Origin: Pseudomonas putida
GTDB taxonomy: Bacteria > Pseudomonadota > Gammaproteobacteria > Pseudomonadales > Pseudomonadaceae
Assembly: GCF_030159595.1 (NCBI RefSeq)
Contig: NZ_BSKJ01000007.1
Location: forward strand, 248,001 to 312,000
Length of the DNA: 64,000 nt
Direction of reading: 5' to 3'
Position numbers and translations under genes: made by a program
The notes under the pieces: generated by a model
Database searches by the model: none
What the model saw: only the letters and a program-made list of their open reading frames with translations
Told to the model about the DNA's origin: nothing
Shown here: positions 1 to 7,560 of the stretch, one piece after another
Numbering within the stretch: the stretch's first letter is position 1
How the letters are laid out: every line of letters starts with the position of its first letter

Positions 1-918
1 CGCTGTGTGACTGGCCCGAAGCGGCCGAGGTTTGGCGGCAGGCGGCGCCAATAGCCGGCCATACAGGCGTGAACCATCGGCCAGGGCCAGTAACTGCGGC
101 GAACCGTCGAGGCTGTTGTGGCCGGGGCGGTCAAACAGGTGCTCGAGGGTCAACCCTTCAGGGCGGTAGTTGGGCACCCCCAGCAGTTGTTGTGCGGCGC
201 GGTTGGCTGCGTACACCGTGCCATCGTCGTGCACGGCCAGCAACGCCTGCAGCGGCGAGCCTAGCAGCCTGGGGTCATGTTGCAGTTCCAGGATGCGGCA
301 GCCCGGCAATGCATGGAAGAAATTGTTCTCGGTGGCCAGCGCTGCATGCTTGAGGCGTTCGAGCATGGTCCCGGCATTACGGGTGCCGATACCGGTCAGG
401 TCCAGCGCTCCCAGCAGCTCGCCATTCACCCCGCGCAGCGGCACGCTGACGCAGAAAAACTGGGCAAACTCCTGCAGGTAATGCTGGTTGCCGGCAACGA
501 TCGCCGGCAGGCCATCCATCAGCGTACAGGCCGGGGCGGTGGTGCCGACGTCCACCTCGCTGACCCGGCGCCCGGCGTGCAGGGCCGACAGCGGGCTGTC
601 GATGCTTGCCGGCTTGCGCGTTTGCACAATGCGGTTTTCCGGGTTGACGCAAAACAGCATCCAGTGGGAGTCGCCAATCAGCTCCCACAAGCGCTCCAGC
701 TCGGGCTGCACGCAGGCGGCCAGTTGGGTGTCTGCGTCGGTCAGTGCCTGCACATCCAGCTGCCCGCGCGCCAGGCGTGGTTGCCAGGGGCTGAGCCCGG
801 CAGCCCTGGAACGCTCCCACGAGCGCTCGATAGGCTCGGGCAACAGACCGGCGGGCAATGGCAAACCGTCGGCAAACTGCTGGCGGGCGCTGTGCAGCTG
901 GAGTTGTAGGCGATCCAT
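1..918 (-). CDS. AcoR-type sigma-54-dependent transcriptional activator, N-terminal part (gene runs off the window)
   Basis: Reading the minus strand from the ATG at 918 gives an open frame of 306 codons to the window edge. It begins MDRLQLQLHSARQQF and carries the I-x-x-SWERS-x-x-AGL pattern typical of the start of AcoR/DhaR regulators. A GAF-like sensory region follows (around residues 60-190, with DVGTTAPAC and VPLRGVNGELLGALDLTG), then the start of a PAS-like segment. The AAA+ (GAFTGA) and Fis-type HTH parts expected for the family would lie outside the window. The gene follows the aryl-alcohol operon in the same direction, 85 bp after its last gene, and that operon has a -24/-12 promoter. 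Inference: it activates that operon in response to an aromatic alcohol or aldehyde. Family confident, effector unknown. Confidence 0.85.
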   Translation of the reverse strand, partial: MDRLQLQLHSARQQFADGLPLPAGLLPEPIERSWERSRAAGLSPWQPRLARGQLDVQALTDADTQLAACVQPELERLWELIGDSHWMLFCVNPENRIVQTRKPASIDSPLSALHAGRRVSEVDVGTTAPACTLMDGLPAIVAGNQHYLQEFAQFFCVSVPLRGVNGELLGALDLTGIGTRNAGTMLERLKHAALATENNFFHALPGCRILELQHDPRLLGSPLQALLAVHDDGTVYAANRAAQQLLGVPNYRPEGLTLEHLFDRPGHNSLDGSPQLLALADGSRLYGRLLAPPAAKPRPLRASHTA

Positions 919-1003
919 GGGTACACCTTGTGAGGGTTGACGGCACGCTACTGACTGCGCACGTTGCGCCGCTGCCAGCAGCGCGTCAAGGCTGCAGGGC
1001 CAA

Positions 1004-1894
1004 TCAGAACAGCAACAGCGCTCGCAGGTTGACCCCGGTGTCTTCCTGGAAACCGCCGATCACGCGGGTGTCGTGGGTCAGCTGGCCGCTCAGTTGCACG
1101 GTCTGGCCGACCATCTGCTGGAACTCCAGGCGCACTTGCTGCACTTCGGTCTTCTGCCGGGTGTAGTCGCCTGACAGGTGCTGCTTGCCACCCTCGCTGG
1201 CTGAGAAGCCCAGGGCCAGGCGCTGGGCCGGGTTGAAGTCATAGCGCAGGTTGGTCTGCAGCTGGTAGGTCGGGTCCTGGCGCAAGGTCTGGCTGCCGCT
1301 GCCGGCCTTGTCGTTGCTGCCGTAGAACACGGCATCGGCATACCACTCCATCGACCAGCGGCCCCACAGCGGCTCCACCCAGCCCAGTTGCAAGTCGCCT
1401 TTCCAGCGGTTTTCGCCCAGGTTCACACCGGCATCGCGGTCGTACTGCCCCCACGGCAGGTACAGCAGCGGGGTGATGCCGAAGTAGCGGCCACTGGCAC
1501 CCACACCCGGCTGGTTCACCAGCCAGAACGTGGCGCCGATGATCGGGTCGGCCATGCCGCTGTTGCTGCCCAGCGACTGCCCGCCCACCTTCACGTCGTA
1601 GACATGGCCGAAGGGCAGGAGTATTTGCGGGTCAACCGTGATGCCGCCGATTTCGGTGAAATGAATCAGGCGCAGGATGCTGATGTTGGAGCGCAGGCGG
1701 GTGCTGTGTGTGGCGTCGGGCGCGCCATCACCATTGAAGCGGTCGGCGCGGCTGAATTGCTGATACCAGGCCGCGACGTTGGTGCCCGGCGGCAGCGCGG
1801 TGTAGTCACCGGCATTCACATCCACTGCCAGGGCCTTGGCCGAAACCAGCGCGCAGGCCAGTGCGCCCCAGGCAAGGCTGGAGATTCTAGTCAT
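1004..1894 (-). CDS. SphA/phenol-MetA-like outer-membrane transport protein
   Basis: The 296-residue product starts with a signal peptide (MTRISSLAWGALACALVSAKALA, cleaved before VDVNAGDY). It then has the alternating, aromatic-rich, glycine-rich strands of an outer-membrane beta-barrel and ends in LRALLLF with a C-terminal Phe. The sequence fits the SphA/meta-pathway phenol degradation-like family, whose members accompany aromatic catabolic genes and are thought to help hydrophobic substrates cross the outer membrane. I prefer the ATG at 1894 to an upstream start at 1957 because the signal peptide begins there and an AAGGG-type Shine-Dalgarno lies just upstream. It is the third gene of the operon. 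Confidence 0.8.
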   Translation of the reverse strand: MTRISSLAWGALACALVSAKALAVDVNAGDYTALPPGTNVAAWYQQFSRADRFNGDGAPDATHSTRLRSNISILRLIHFTEIGGITVDPQILLPFGHVYDVKVGGQSLGSNSGMADPIIGATFWLVNQPGVGASGRYFGITPLLYLPWGQYDRDAGVNLGENRWKGDLQLGWVEPLWGRWSMEWYADAVFYGSNDKAGSGSQTLRQDPTYQLQTNLRYDFNPAQRLALGFSASEGGKQHLSGDYTRQKTEVQQVRLEFQQMVGQTVQLSGQLTHDTRVIGGFQEDTGVNLRALLLF

Positions 1895-1956
1895 GTCAGG
1901 GTTTCCCTTGTTCTTGTTATGGGGTGAGGGCAGCGTGTGGCTGCCCTCTGAGGGCA

Positions 1957-3081
1957 TTATTTCTGGATGCGGATGATCGGCTTGAGTGTCAGGCCCTTTT
2001 CACTGTCCTCGGCGGCCTGGTTGATCTGCTCGAAGTCGTAGAAGCGCACCAGCTTGTCGAAGGCGAAGCGGCCTTGCAGGTACAGGTTGACCAGCTCGGG
2101 GATGAACTTCTTCGGCACGCTGTCACCCTCGACGATGCCGCGGATGACCTTGCCGCCCAGCAACAGGTCGTTGACGTCGAATTGCGCGGTGGTGCCCAGT
2201 GGCGGTGCACCCACCACCCCCAGCGCGCCCCGGCTGCCAAGGGCATCCACGGCCTGGCGCAACACTTCCGGGCGCCCGGTGGACTCCAGGGCGAACTGCA
2301 CGCCGCCGCCGGTTATTTCACGGATGGCCGCCACCGGGTCGGCCTCGCGGCTGTTGACCACATGGGTGGCGCCTAGCTCCAGGGCCAGGGCCAGGCGCGA
2401 AGGCACCACGTCGACCGCGATGATGGTGGCGGCGCCTGCCACTTGCGCGGCCAGCACGGCCGACAGGCCCACCGCACCGCCGCCAAAAGCGGCAAAGGCG
2501 CTGCCGGGGGTGACTTTCAGCGCGTTGATCACCGCCCCGGCGCCGGTCTGGATGCCGCAGCCCAGTGGGCCGAGCAGCTCGATGGGCGCCTCCTTGGGCA
2601 CGCGTACGGTGTTGTTCTCGCGCCCCAGTGCGTAGGTGGCGAACGACGACTGGGCGAAGAAGTGGTCATTCAGGGCCTGGCCCTGTTCATCTTGCAGGGC
2701 ATGCTGGCCTTCGGGGCCGGCGCCACTGAAGTTGCGCCCGAAAAAGTCCTGGCAGTAGGCCGCCTGGCCGGCGTCGCAGGCCAGGCAGTGGCCGCAGTAG
2801 CCGTAAGTCATCACGACGTGGTCGCCCACGGCCAGGTTCTGCACCAGCGGGCCAACGGCCTCGACGATGCCCGAGCCTTCGTGGCCCAGTACTGCGGGCA
2901 GTGGCACGGGGTAGTACTGATCGCGCACGATCATGTCGGTGTGGCACATGCCCGTGGCCACGATGCGCACCAGCACCTCGTCACCTTGCGGTGCGCGAAT
3001 GCGTGCCTGCTCCAGCACGAAGGGGGCGCCTTTGCCACGGGTGACGGCAGCTTTAACAGGGCGCAAAAGGGGTGTTGTCAT
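1957..3081 (-). CDS. xylB: Zinc-dependent aryl (benzyl) alcohol dehydrogenase
   Basis: A 374-residue medium-chain dehydrogenase. Catalytic zinc ligands are visible at Cys46 (MCHTD) and His67 (GHEGSG). Structural zinc cysteines are at 96, 99, 102 and 110. The NAD-binding glycine motif GGGAVGLSA lies near residue 200. Long stretches match XylB of the toluene pathway as I remember it, such as ELLGPLGCGIQTGAG and the C-terminal AAEDSEKGLTLKPIIRI. It oxidises benzyl-type alcohols to aldehydes with NAD+, feeding the aldehyde dehydrogenase encoded 18 bp upstream. The exact substrate (benzyl, vanillyl, coniferyl or perillyl alcohol) cannot be read from the sequence. Confidence 0.85.
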   Translation of the reverse strand: MTTPLLRPVKAAVTRGKGAPFVLEQARIRAPQGDEVLVRIVATGMCHTDMIVRDQYYPVPLPAVLGHEGSGIVEAVGPLVQNLAVGDHVVMTYGYCGHCLACDAGQAAYCQDFFGRNFSGAGPEGQHALQDEQGQALNDHFFAQSSFATYALGRENNTVRVPKEAPIELLGPLGCGIQTGAGAVINALKVTPGSAFAAFGGGAVGLSAVLAAQVAGAATIIAVDVVPSRLALALELGATHVVNSREADPVAAIREITGGGVQFALESTGRPEVLRQAVDALGSRGALGVVGAPPLGTTAQFDVNDLLLGGKVIRGIVEGDSVPKKFIPELVNLYLQGRFAFDKLVRFYDFEQINQAAEDSEKGLTLKPIIRIQK

Positions 3082-3099
3082 TGTTATTGTTCTCCGGGG

Positions 3100-4560
3100 T
3101 TACAGGGGGTAGGCAGGTGCTTCGCCCTTGAGGGTCAGCCATTGCCATTGGGTGAACTCTTCCCAGTTGGCGGCGCCACCGATGCTGGTGCCGTTGCCGG
3201 ATGCACCGACGCCGCCGAAGGGGTTGATGACCTCGTCGTTGACGGTCTGGTCGTTGATGTGCAGCAGCCCGGTACGCAGTTGCTCGCCCAAGCGCAGGGC
3301 ACGGCCAGTGTCGCGCGACAGGATCGCCGCGCTCAGGCCGTAATCGGTGTCGTTGGCCAACTCCACCGCCTGCTCGTCAGTGTCGAACGGCACCACCACG
3401 GCCACAGGGCCGAAGATCTCTTCATGAAACGCCGGGTTGTCACGCTGCACATCGCTGAGCACCGTCGGCTGGAAGAACAACCCGTCAGCCAAACCACCGG
3501 TTGCCAGCGTGGCACCGGCAGCGTGTGCGGCCTCGACGATACGCAAAGCGTTGTCGCGCTGGGCAGCGTTGATCAGTGGGCCGAGGTGCACCTGGCCACT
3601 GGCCGGGTCACCCACGGTCAGGCTGCGCGCCTTGGCCACCAGGCGCTCGACGAAGGCGGCATAGATGCCGCGCTGAACCAGCAGGCGACCCGTCGACATG
3701 CAGATCTGCCCTTGGTGCAGGTACACCCCCCAGGTGGCGTTGGCGATGGCCAGGTCCAGGTCGGCGTCGTCGAGGATGATCAGCGAGTTCTTGCCACCGA
3801 GTTCCAGCGAGACCTTTTTCAGGTGGCGCCCGGCAGCCTCGCCAACCTTGCGGCCGGCTGCGGTAGAACCGGTGAACTGGATCATCGCCACGCTGGGTGA
3901 AGCGGTCAGTGCAGCACCGGCTTCTGCGCCGCCAGGCAGCACATGCAGCACACCCGCCGGCAAACCGGCCAGCTCGAAAATGCGGGCAATGACATGGCCC
4001 CCACACACTGCGGTGCGCGGGTCGGGCTTGAGCACGACCGCATTGCCCGTGGCCAGTGCCGGGGCAACCGCGCGCATGGCCAGGTACAGCGGGAAGTTGA
4101 ACGGCGAAATCACCCCGATCACGCCCAACGGACGGCGCCGGGCGATGCTCAGGCGGCCGGCGGTGGACGGCAGCACTTCGCCCTGGCTGCGCGAGGGCAG
4201 GGCACAGGCTTCGTGCAGCGACTTGAGGGTGATGGACGCTTCAAAGCCGGCTTTGGCCTGGGTGGAGCCGCTTTCGCGGACGATCCAGTCGGCGATTTCC
4301 GCCTGGTATTGTTCGGCGATGGCGGCGGCCTTGCGCAGGACTTTGGCACGGTCGTCGTAGGGCATGGCATACCAGCCGCGCTGGGCCGTGGCGGCCACAC
4401 GGGCGCTTTGTTCTACCTGCCTGGCCCCGGCGTTGGCCAGGGCACCCAGTGCCTGGCCATTGCCGGGTGAGGTGATTGCGGTAGCAGGCAGTTCGCCGGG
4501 TACCCAGGTACCGGTGAACAGCCGCTCATTCCAGAGTTCGTTGGGCAGTAAGGTATTCAC
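3100..4560 (-). CDS. xylC: Benzaldehyde dehydrogenase (NAD+), XylC-like
   Basis: About 486 residues with a full aldehyde dehydrogenase fold. The catalytic Glu is in SLELGGKNS, the catalytic Cys in HQGQICMSTGR, the cofactor loop is FTGSTAAGRKVG, and FGGVGASGNG lies near the end. Long identity to XylC is visible (FNFPLYLAMRAVAPALATGNAVVLKPD). It oxidises the aldehyde made by the neighbouring alcohol dehydrogenase. The frame stays open to 4665, but the predicted sigma-54 transcript starts near 4590, so that start is impossible. Two starts remain: ATG at 4569 with an AGG directly abutting it, and GTG at 4560 with AGGA eight bases upstream. I choose GTG; the difference is three residues. Confidence 0.85.
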   Translation of the reverse strand: MNTLLPNELWNERLFTGTWVPGELPATAITSPGNGQALGALANAGARQVEQSARVAATAQRGWYAMPYDDRAKVLRKAAAIAEQYQAEIADWIVRESGSTQAKAGFEASITLKSLHEACALPSRSQGEVLPSTAGRLSIARRRPLGVIGVISPFNFPLYLAMRAVAPALATGNAVVLKPDPRTAVCGGHVIARIFELAGLPAGVLHVLPGGAEAGAALTASPSVAMIQFTGSTAAGRKVGEAAGRHLKKVSLELGGKNSLIILDDADLDLAIANATWGVYLHQGQICMSTGRLLVQRGIYAAFVERLVAKARSLTVGDPASGQVHLGPLINAAQRDNALRIVEAAHAAGATLATGGLADGLFFQPTVLSDVQRDNPAFHEEIFGPVAVVVPFDTDEQAVELANDTDYGLSAAILSRDTGRALRLGEQLRTGLLHINDQTVNDEVINPFGGVGASGNGTSIGGAANWEEFTQWQWLTLKGEAPAYPL

Positions 4561-4600
4561 GCAAAGCATCCTGTGTGTTGTTGTGTTCACGGATGCTTGT

Positions 4601-4616
4601 TGCAGGGGGCATGCCA
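4601..4616 (-). promoter_or_regulatory. Sigma-54 (-24/-12) promoter of the aryl-alcohol operon
   Basis: On the minus strand the site reads TGGCATGCCCCCTGCA. GG and GC are separated exactly as in the TGGCAC-N5-TTGC consensus, with both invariant dinucleotides present. Transcription should begin near 4590, just ahead of the aldehyde dehydrogenase start. Confidence 0.75.
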
Positions 4617-4658
4617 AGGCGGTGCGGGTGCACAATACCGGGCTCCGGTGCGCTGGAC

Positions 4659-4675
4659 TGTTCACAACCTGAACA
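4659..4675. promoter_or_regulatory. Upstream activator sequence 1 (inverted repeat)
   Basis: TGTTCA-N5-TGAACA is a perfect 6-5-6 inverted repeat centred about 77 bp upstream of the predicted transcription start. Placement and shape fit a binding site for the AcoR-type activator encoded at the window start. That link is an inference. Confidence 0.65.
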
Positions 4676-4692
4676 ATGGCCAGTTTTCGTGA

Positions 4693-4709
4693 TGTTCAGT
4701 TTCTGGACA
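4693..4709. promoter_or_regulatory. Upstream activator sequence 2 (inverted repeat)
   Basis: TGTTCA-N5-TGGACA is the same 6-5-6 element with one mismatch, centred 34 bp further upstream than site 1, or about three helical turns. A tandem pair of sites is typical for sigma-54 activators. Confidence 0.6.
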
Positions 4710-4737
4710 CTGTCAGGCCATTTCACCTCACATCACC

Positions 4738-6450
4738 TCACTCATACCCCTGCACCCCGGCAATGTGCCGCCCGGCCACGTAGCCAAAGGTCAGTGCTGG
4801 CCCCAGGTTGATGCCGCCCGACGGGTACCAGCCACCAAACACACTGGCCATGTCGGTACCCGCCGCATACAGGCCAGCGATTGGCTGCCCGGCTTCATCC
4901 AGCACCCGGGCACTGCCATCAGTGCGCAGCCCGGCAAAGGTACCAAAGCAGCCAGGTTGCACCTTCACCGCATAGAACGGCCCGTGCTCGATGGGCGCCA
5001 CACAAGGGTTGGGGCCTTTGTATTGCGGGTCGCCCTGTTTACGGTTGAATGGCGTTGAGCCACGACCAAATGCCGGGTCCTGGCCATTTCGCGCATGTTT
5101 GTTGAAGTCGCTGACCGTGGCACGCAACCCGGCCGGGTCAATGCCGCAGGCGTCCGCCAACGCTTCAAGCGTGACACCCCGCTTGAGATAACCGCTGCGC
5201 ACATGCGGCCACACCGGCAGTGGTGCCGGGCGGGCATGGCCCAGGCCGTAGCGGCGCAGGAAGCGATGGTCGCAAACCAGCCACGAACACACCTCTTCCT
5301 CCTGCGGTACCGCTGCCACCATGGCCGACACATAGTCGTAATAGCCATGTGCTTCATTGACAAAGCGCTTGCCGTTGGCCAACACGCCGATGATGCCCGG
5401 CTTGCCGCGTTCGATGATGTGCGGAAAGTGGCCGACGCTGCCATCGCGGTGCGGCACCTGCGAAACCGGCGCCCAGGCCACTGGCGATTTCAGGTCGGTG
5501 GCGACCACGCCACCGGCTGACTCGCCCAGGCGCAGACCATCACCGGAACAACCCTGTGGCGGCAGGGCCAGGTTGTCGTGGCCGCTGGCGTCGCGCGGGA
5601 ACAGCTGCCGGCGCCGGGCGTTGTCGTTGGGGAAGCCCCCAGCCGCAAGTACCACGGCCTTGGCCCGGATCTGCTGCTCGCCCTTCAGTGTGCTTACCAG
5701 CACCCCGCGTACCTGCCCATCTTCAACCAGCAGGCGTGTGGCCGCCGCCGATTCCTGCAGGTGCACACCCAGGTCCTGTGCCGATTTGGCCAGCCGCGCC
5801 ACCAGTGCCACGCCGTTGACCAGGTGCATCGCTCGACCATAACGCGCCAGGTGATACAGGTGACGGCCAAAGCGCTTGCACACATGCAGCAAGGCCTTGG
5901 GCGAGCGGGTCATGTTGAGGAAGGCAGCAAGGTCGGCCCCGGCCATGATCGGCATGCCCATGAACGAGGTTTCGCGCAGGGTCTTGCGCAGGCGTGGCAG
6001 CAAGGGGCCAACCTCACGGGCGTCATAGGGCGCGGCGATCACCTGGTGCCCGCCCTGGGCTGCGCCCGGCGTGTCGCCATGCATGTCGGGGATGCCGTTG
6101 CCGTCGGCAAACTGCAACGCCGTGTGCTTCTCGAAAAACGCCACCATGTGCGGGCAAGCCTCAAGGAAGGCATCGACGCGCTCGGCGTTATAATTCGCCC
6201 CCAGCTCATTGCGCAGATACGTCCGTGGTTGCTCGATGTCCTCCACGATGCCGGCCCGCTGTGCCAGCGGGTTGCGCGGTACCCAGGCCCAGCCGCCGGA
6301 CCACGCGGTGGCGCCGCCAAACACGGACTCCTTCTCTACCACGATCACCTTCTGCCCATGCCAGGCAGCCGTCACGGCCGCAGCCAGCCCGGCGGCGCCG
6401 GAGCCTATGACCAGTACATCGTATTCGGTATCCAGAGCAGCAGAGGGCAT
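4738..6450 (-). CDS. FAD-dependent dehydrogenase of the 3-ketosteroid-dehydrogenase/fumarate-reductase type (paralogue 1)
   Basis: A 570-residue flavoprotein. The N-terminal dinucleotide fold is YDVLVIGSGAAGLAAAVTA, followed by GGATAWSGGWAWVPRNP, a hallmark of Delta1-dehydrogenases of this group. The second FAD segment near the C terminus is GLYAAGTDMASVFGGWYPSGGINLGPALTFGYVAGRHIAG. Members remove hydrogens from ring carbons next to a carbonyl. It lies divergent from an IclR regulator, and the intergenic region carries three palindromes shared with other promoters of the locus. The start is supported by AGGAA eight bases upstream. Two further paralogues lie at 19112-20788 and 21136-22869. Substrate unknown; a steroid is unlikely given the AroE-like neighbour. 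Confidence 0.8.
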   Translation of the reverse strand: MPSAALDTEYDVLVIGSGAAGLAAAVTAAWHGQKVIVVEKESVFGGATAWSGGWAWVPRNPLAQRAGIVEDIEQPRTYLRNELGANYNAERVDAFLEACPHMVAFFEKHTALQFADGNGIPDMHGDTPGAAQGGHQVIAAPYDAREVGPLLPRLRKTLRETSFMGMPIMAGADLAAFLNMTRSPKALLHVCKRFGRHLYHLARYGRAMHLVNGVALVARLAKSAQDLGVHLQESAAATRLLVEDGQVRGVLVSTLKGEQQIRAKAVVLAAGGFPNDNARRRQLFPRDASGHDNLALPPQGCSGDGLRLGESAGGVVATDLKSPVAWAPVSQVPHRDGSVGHFPHIIERGKPGIIGVLANGKRFVNEAHGYYDYVSAMVAAVPQEEEVCSWLVCDHRFLRRYGLGHARPAPLPVWPHVRSGYLKRGVTLEALADACGIDPAGLRATVSDFNKHARNGQDPAFGRGSTPFNRKQGDPQYKGPNPCVAPIEHGPFYAVKVQPGCFGTFAGLRTDGSARVLDEAGQPIAGLYAAGTDMASVFGGWYPSGGINLGPALTFGYVAGRHIAGVQGYE

Positions 6451-6472
6451 CGCGGCGTTCCTGTGTTGTTAT

Positions 6473-6487
6473 TAGAACAAGGTTCCA
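6473..6487. promoter_or_regulatory. Type-A operator (TGGAAY-N3-RTTCCA family), upstream of the flavoprotein gene
   Basis: TAGAACAAGGTTCCA, read on the minus strand as TGGAAC-CTT-GTTCTA, is a 6-3-6 inverted repeat with one mismatch, 22 bp upstream of the flavoprotein start. The same layout recurs at 6600, 7510 and 10907. The likely ligand is the IclR protein encoded at 6645 (inference). Confidence 0.55.
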
Positions 6488-6546
6488 CATTTTTATCGGC
6501 AGCGCCTCGGCCTGCAAGGGCATGGCAGCTTGGGCAGGCAACAACT

Positions 6547-6561
6547 GGGCGATAACCGGAC
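6547..6561. promoter_or_regulatory. Type-B operator (PcaR-like GTTCGATAAYCGNAC)
   Basis: GGGCGATAACCGGAC matches the PcaR-type consensus GTTCGATAATCGCAC at 11 of 15 positions as I remember that consensus. Its centre is 74 bp from the type-A site at 6473. Related sites lie at 7433, 11028 and 23765. Confidence 0.45.
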
Positions 6562-6599
6562 ACTTCAGCGCGCTTTCGCTGCGGCTGCTATCGCTTATA

Positions 6600-6614
6600 T
6601 GGAATCATCTTCTA
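6600..6614. promoter_or_regulatory. Type-A operator, weak copy before the IclR gene
   Basis: TGGAATCATCTTCTA has the 6-3-6 layout with two mismatched pairs, 31 bp before the IclR start codon. It suggests autoregulation. Confidence 0.4.
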
Positions 6615-6644
6615 GAATTCGCAAAAAATCAGGGACCTGTAGTC

Positions 6645-7421
6645 ATGGCTGGTAGTCAGATCGAACGCGCCTTCAGTCTTGTAGAAACCCTTACCGGCGA
6701 ACCCCTGGGGCTGCCGTTGCAAACCCTGGCCGAGCGCCTGGATATTCCCAAAAGCGCGGCCCACCGCATGCTTACCGAGCTGGTGCGGCTGGGCTATGTG
6801 CGGCAGAACCGGGACAACAGCCGCTACCAGCTGTCGGCCAAGTTGGTGGCGCTGGGATTCCGTTACCTGTCGAGCAACGGTGCCGACATCATCCAGCCGA
6901 TTCTCGACCGCCTGGCCCAGGACAGCGGTGAGCTGGTACGCCTTGGCGTGATCGACGGTGCCCGCCAGACCTGGATCGCCAAGTCCCAGGGCGCCCGTTC
7001 CGGGCTGCGCTACGACCCGGACATGGGCCGCGATGCGCCGCTGTTCTACACCGCTTCCGGGCATGCCTGGCTGGCTAGCCTGGACGATGAGCAGGCGCTG
7101 CAGATGGTGTTGCGCCAAGGCATTGCCGACCCTGCACAGTTCGGCCCCAACGCACCGCGGTCTACTGACGAGTTGCTCGCCTACCTGCACCGTGCCCGCG
7201 AGCGTGGTTATGCCTGGGTCGAGGAAACCTCGGCCATCGGCACCTCGGCCCTGGCTGCCGTGGTGCGCCGCCCGCACACTGACGAGGTGATCGGCGTATT
7301 GAGCATTGCCGGGCCCAGTGCTCGGATGGCGCAAAGCCGCCTGGCAGAGCTGGCGCCGCTACTGTTGGCCGCAGCGCAAGAGCTGTCGGCGGCCAGCCGG
7401 GCAAGCGAATTGTTTGCCTGA
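6645..7421 (+). CDS. IclR-family transcriptional regulator (regulator 1)
   Basis: A 258-residue protein. The N-terminal winged HTH (about residues 1-65, GLPLQTLAERLDIPKSAAHRMLTELVRLGYV) is followed by the IclR effector domain (ASGHAWLASL, VEETSAIGTSALAAVVRRP, EVIGVLSIAGPSARM). ATG at 6645 is chosen because an AGGGA Shine-Dalgarno lies about ten bases upstream and the usual short IclR N terminus begins there; the frame is open back to 6522. It is divergent from the flavoprotein and directly ahead of the Gfo/Idh operon. Palindromes of the kind IclR proteins bind flank it on both sides, so it probably controls both neighbours and the MFS gene. Effector unknown. Confidence 0.85.
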   Translation: MAGSQIERAFSLVETLTGEPLGLPLQTLAERLDIPKSAAHRMLTELVRLGYVRQNRDNSRYQLSAKLVALGFRYLSSNGADIIQPILDRLAQDSGELVRLGVIDGARQTWIAKSQGARSGLRYDPDMGRDAPLFYTASGHAWLASLDDEQALQMVLRQGIADPAQFGPNAPRSTDELLAYLHRARERGYAWVEETSAIGTSALAAVVRRPHTDEVIGVLSIAGPSARMAQSRLAELAPLLLAAAQELSAASRASELFA

Positions 7422-7432
7422 CACGCATTTCC

Positions 7433-7447
7433 GGTCGATTACCGAAC
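7433..7447. promoter_or_regulatory. Type-B operator before the Gfo/Idh operon
   Basis: GGTCGATTACCGAAC is nearly the same 15-mer as the one at 11028 (13 of 15, reading that site on the minus strand). It lies 77 bp centre-to-centre upstream of the type-A site in the next element, close to the 74 bp seen at the flavoprotein promoter. Confidence 0.5.
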
Positions 7448-7498
7448 AGCTTGTCCTGCAGGTTCTTCTGAAAAGCTGAACTTGGTTCTAAATTGTGC

Positions 7499-7535
7499 TG
7501 TATGGATTGTGGAATCAAATTCCATAATCCATACA
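7499..7535. promoter_or_regulatory. 37-bp near-perfect inverted repeat containing the best type-A operator
   Basis: Two 17-base arms, TGTATGGATTGTGGAAT and ATTCCATAATCCATACA, pair with a single mismatch around a CAA centre. The inner 15 bases (7510-7524, TGGAATCAAATTCCA) are a perfect 6-3-6 palindrome. It sits 25 bp before the TTG start of the oxidoreductase gene. No T-run follows, so it looks like an operator rather than a terminator. Confidence 0.7.
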
Positions 7536-7560
7536 ACAACAATGACAAGAGGACAGGCTG

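Noticed and set aside
4561-4665. Longer N terminus for the benzaldehyde dehydrogenase (open frame to 4665)
   Set aside because: The sigma-54 promoter at 4601-4616 lies inside it and transcription should start near 4590; the extra residues do not resemble XylC.
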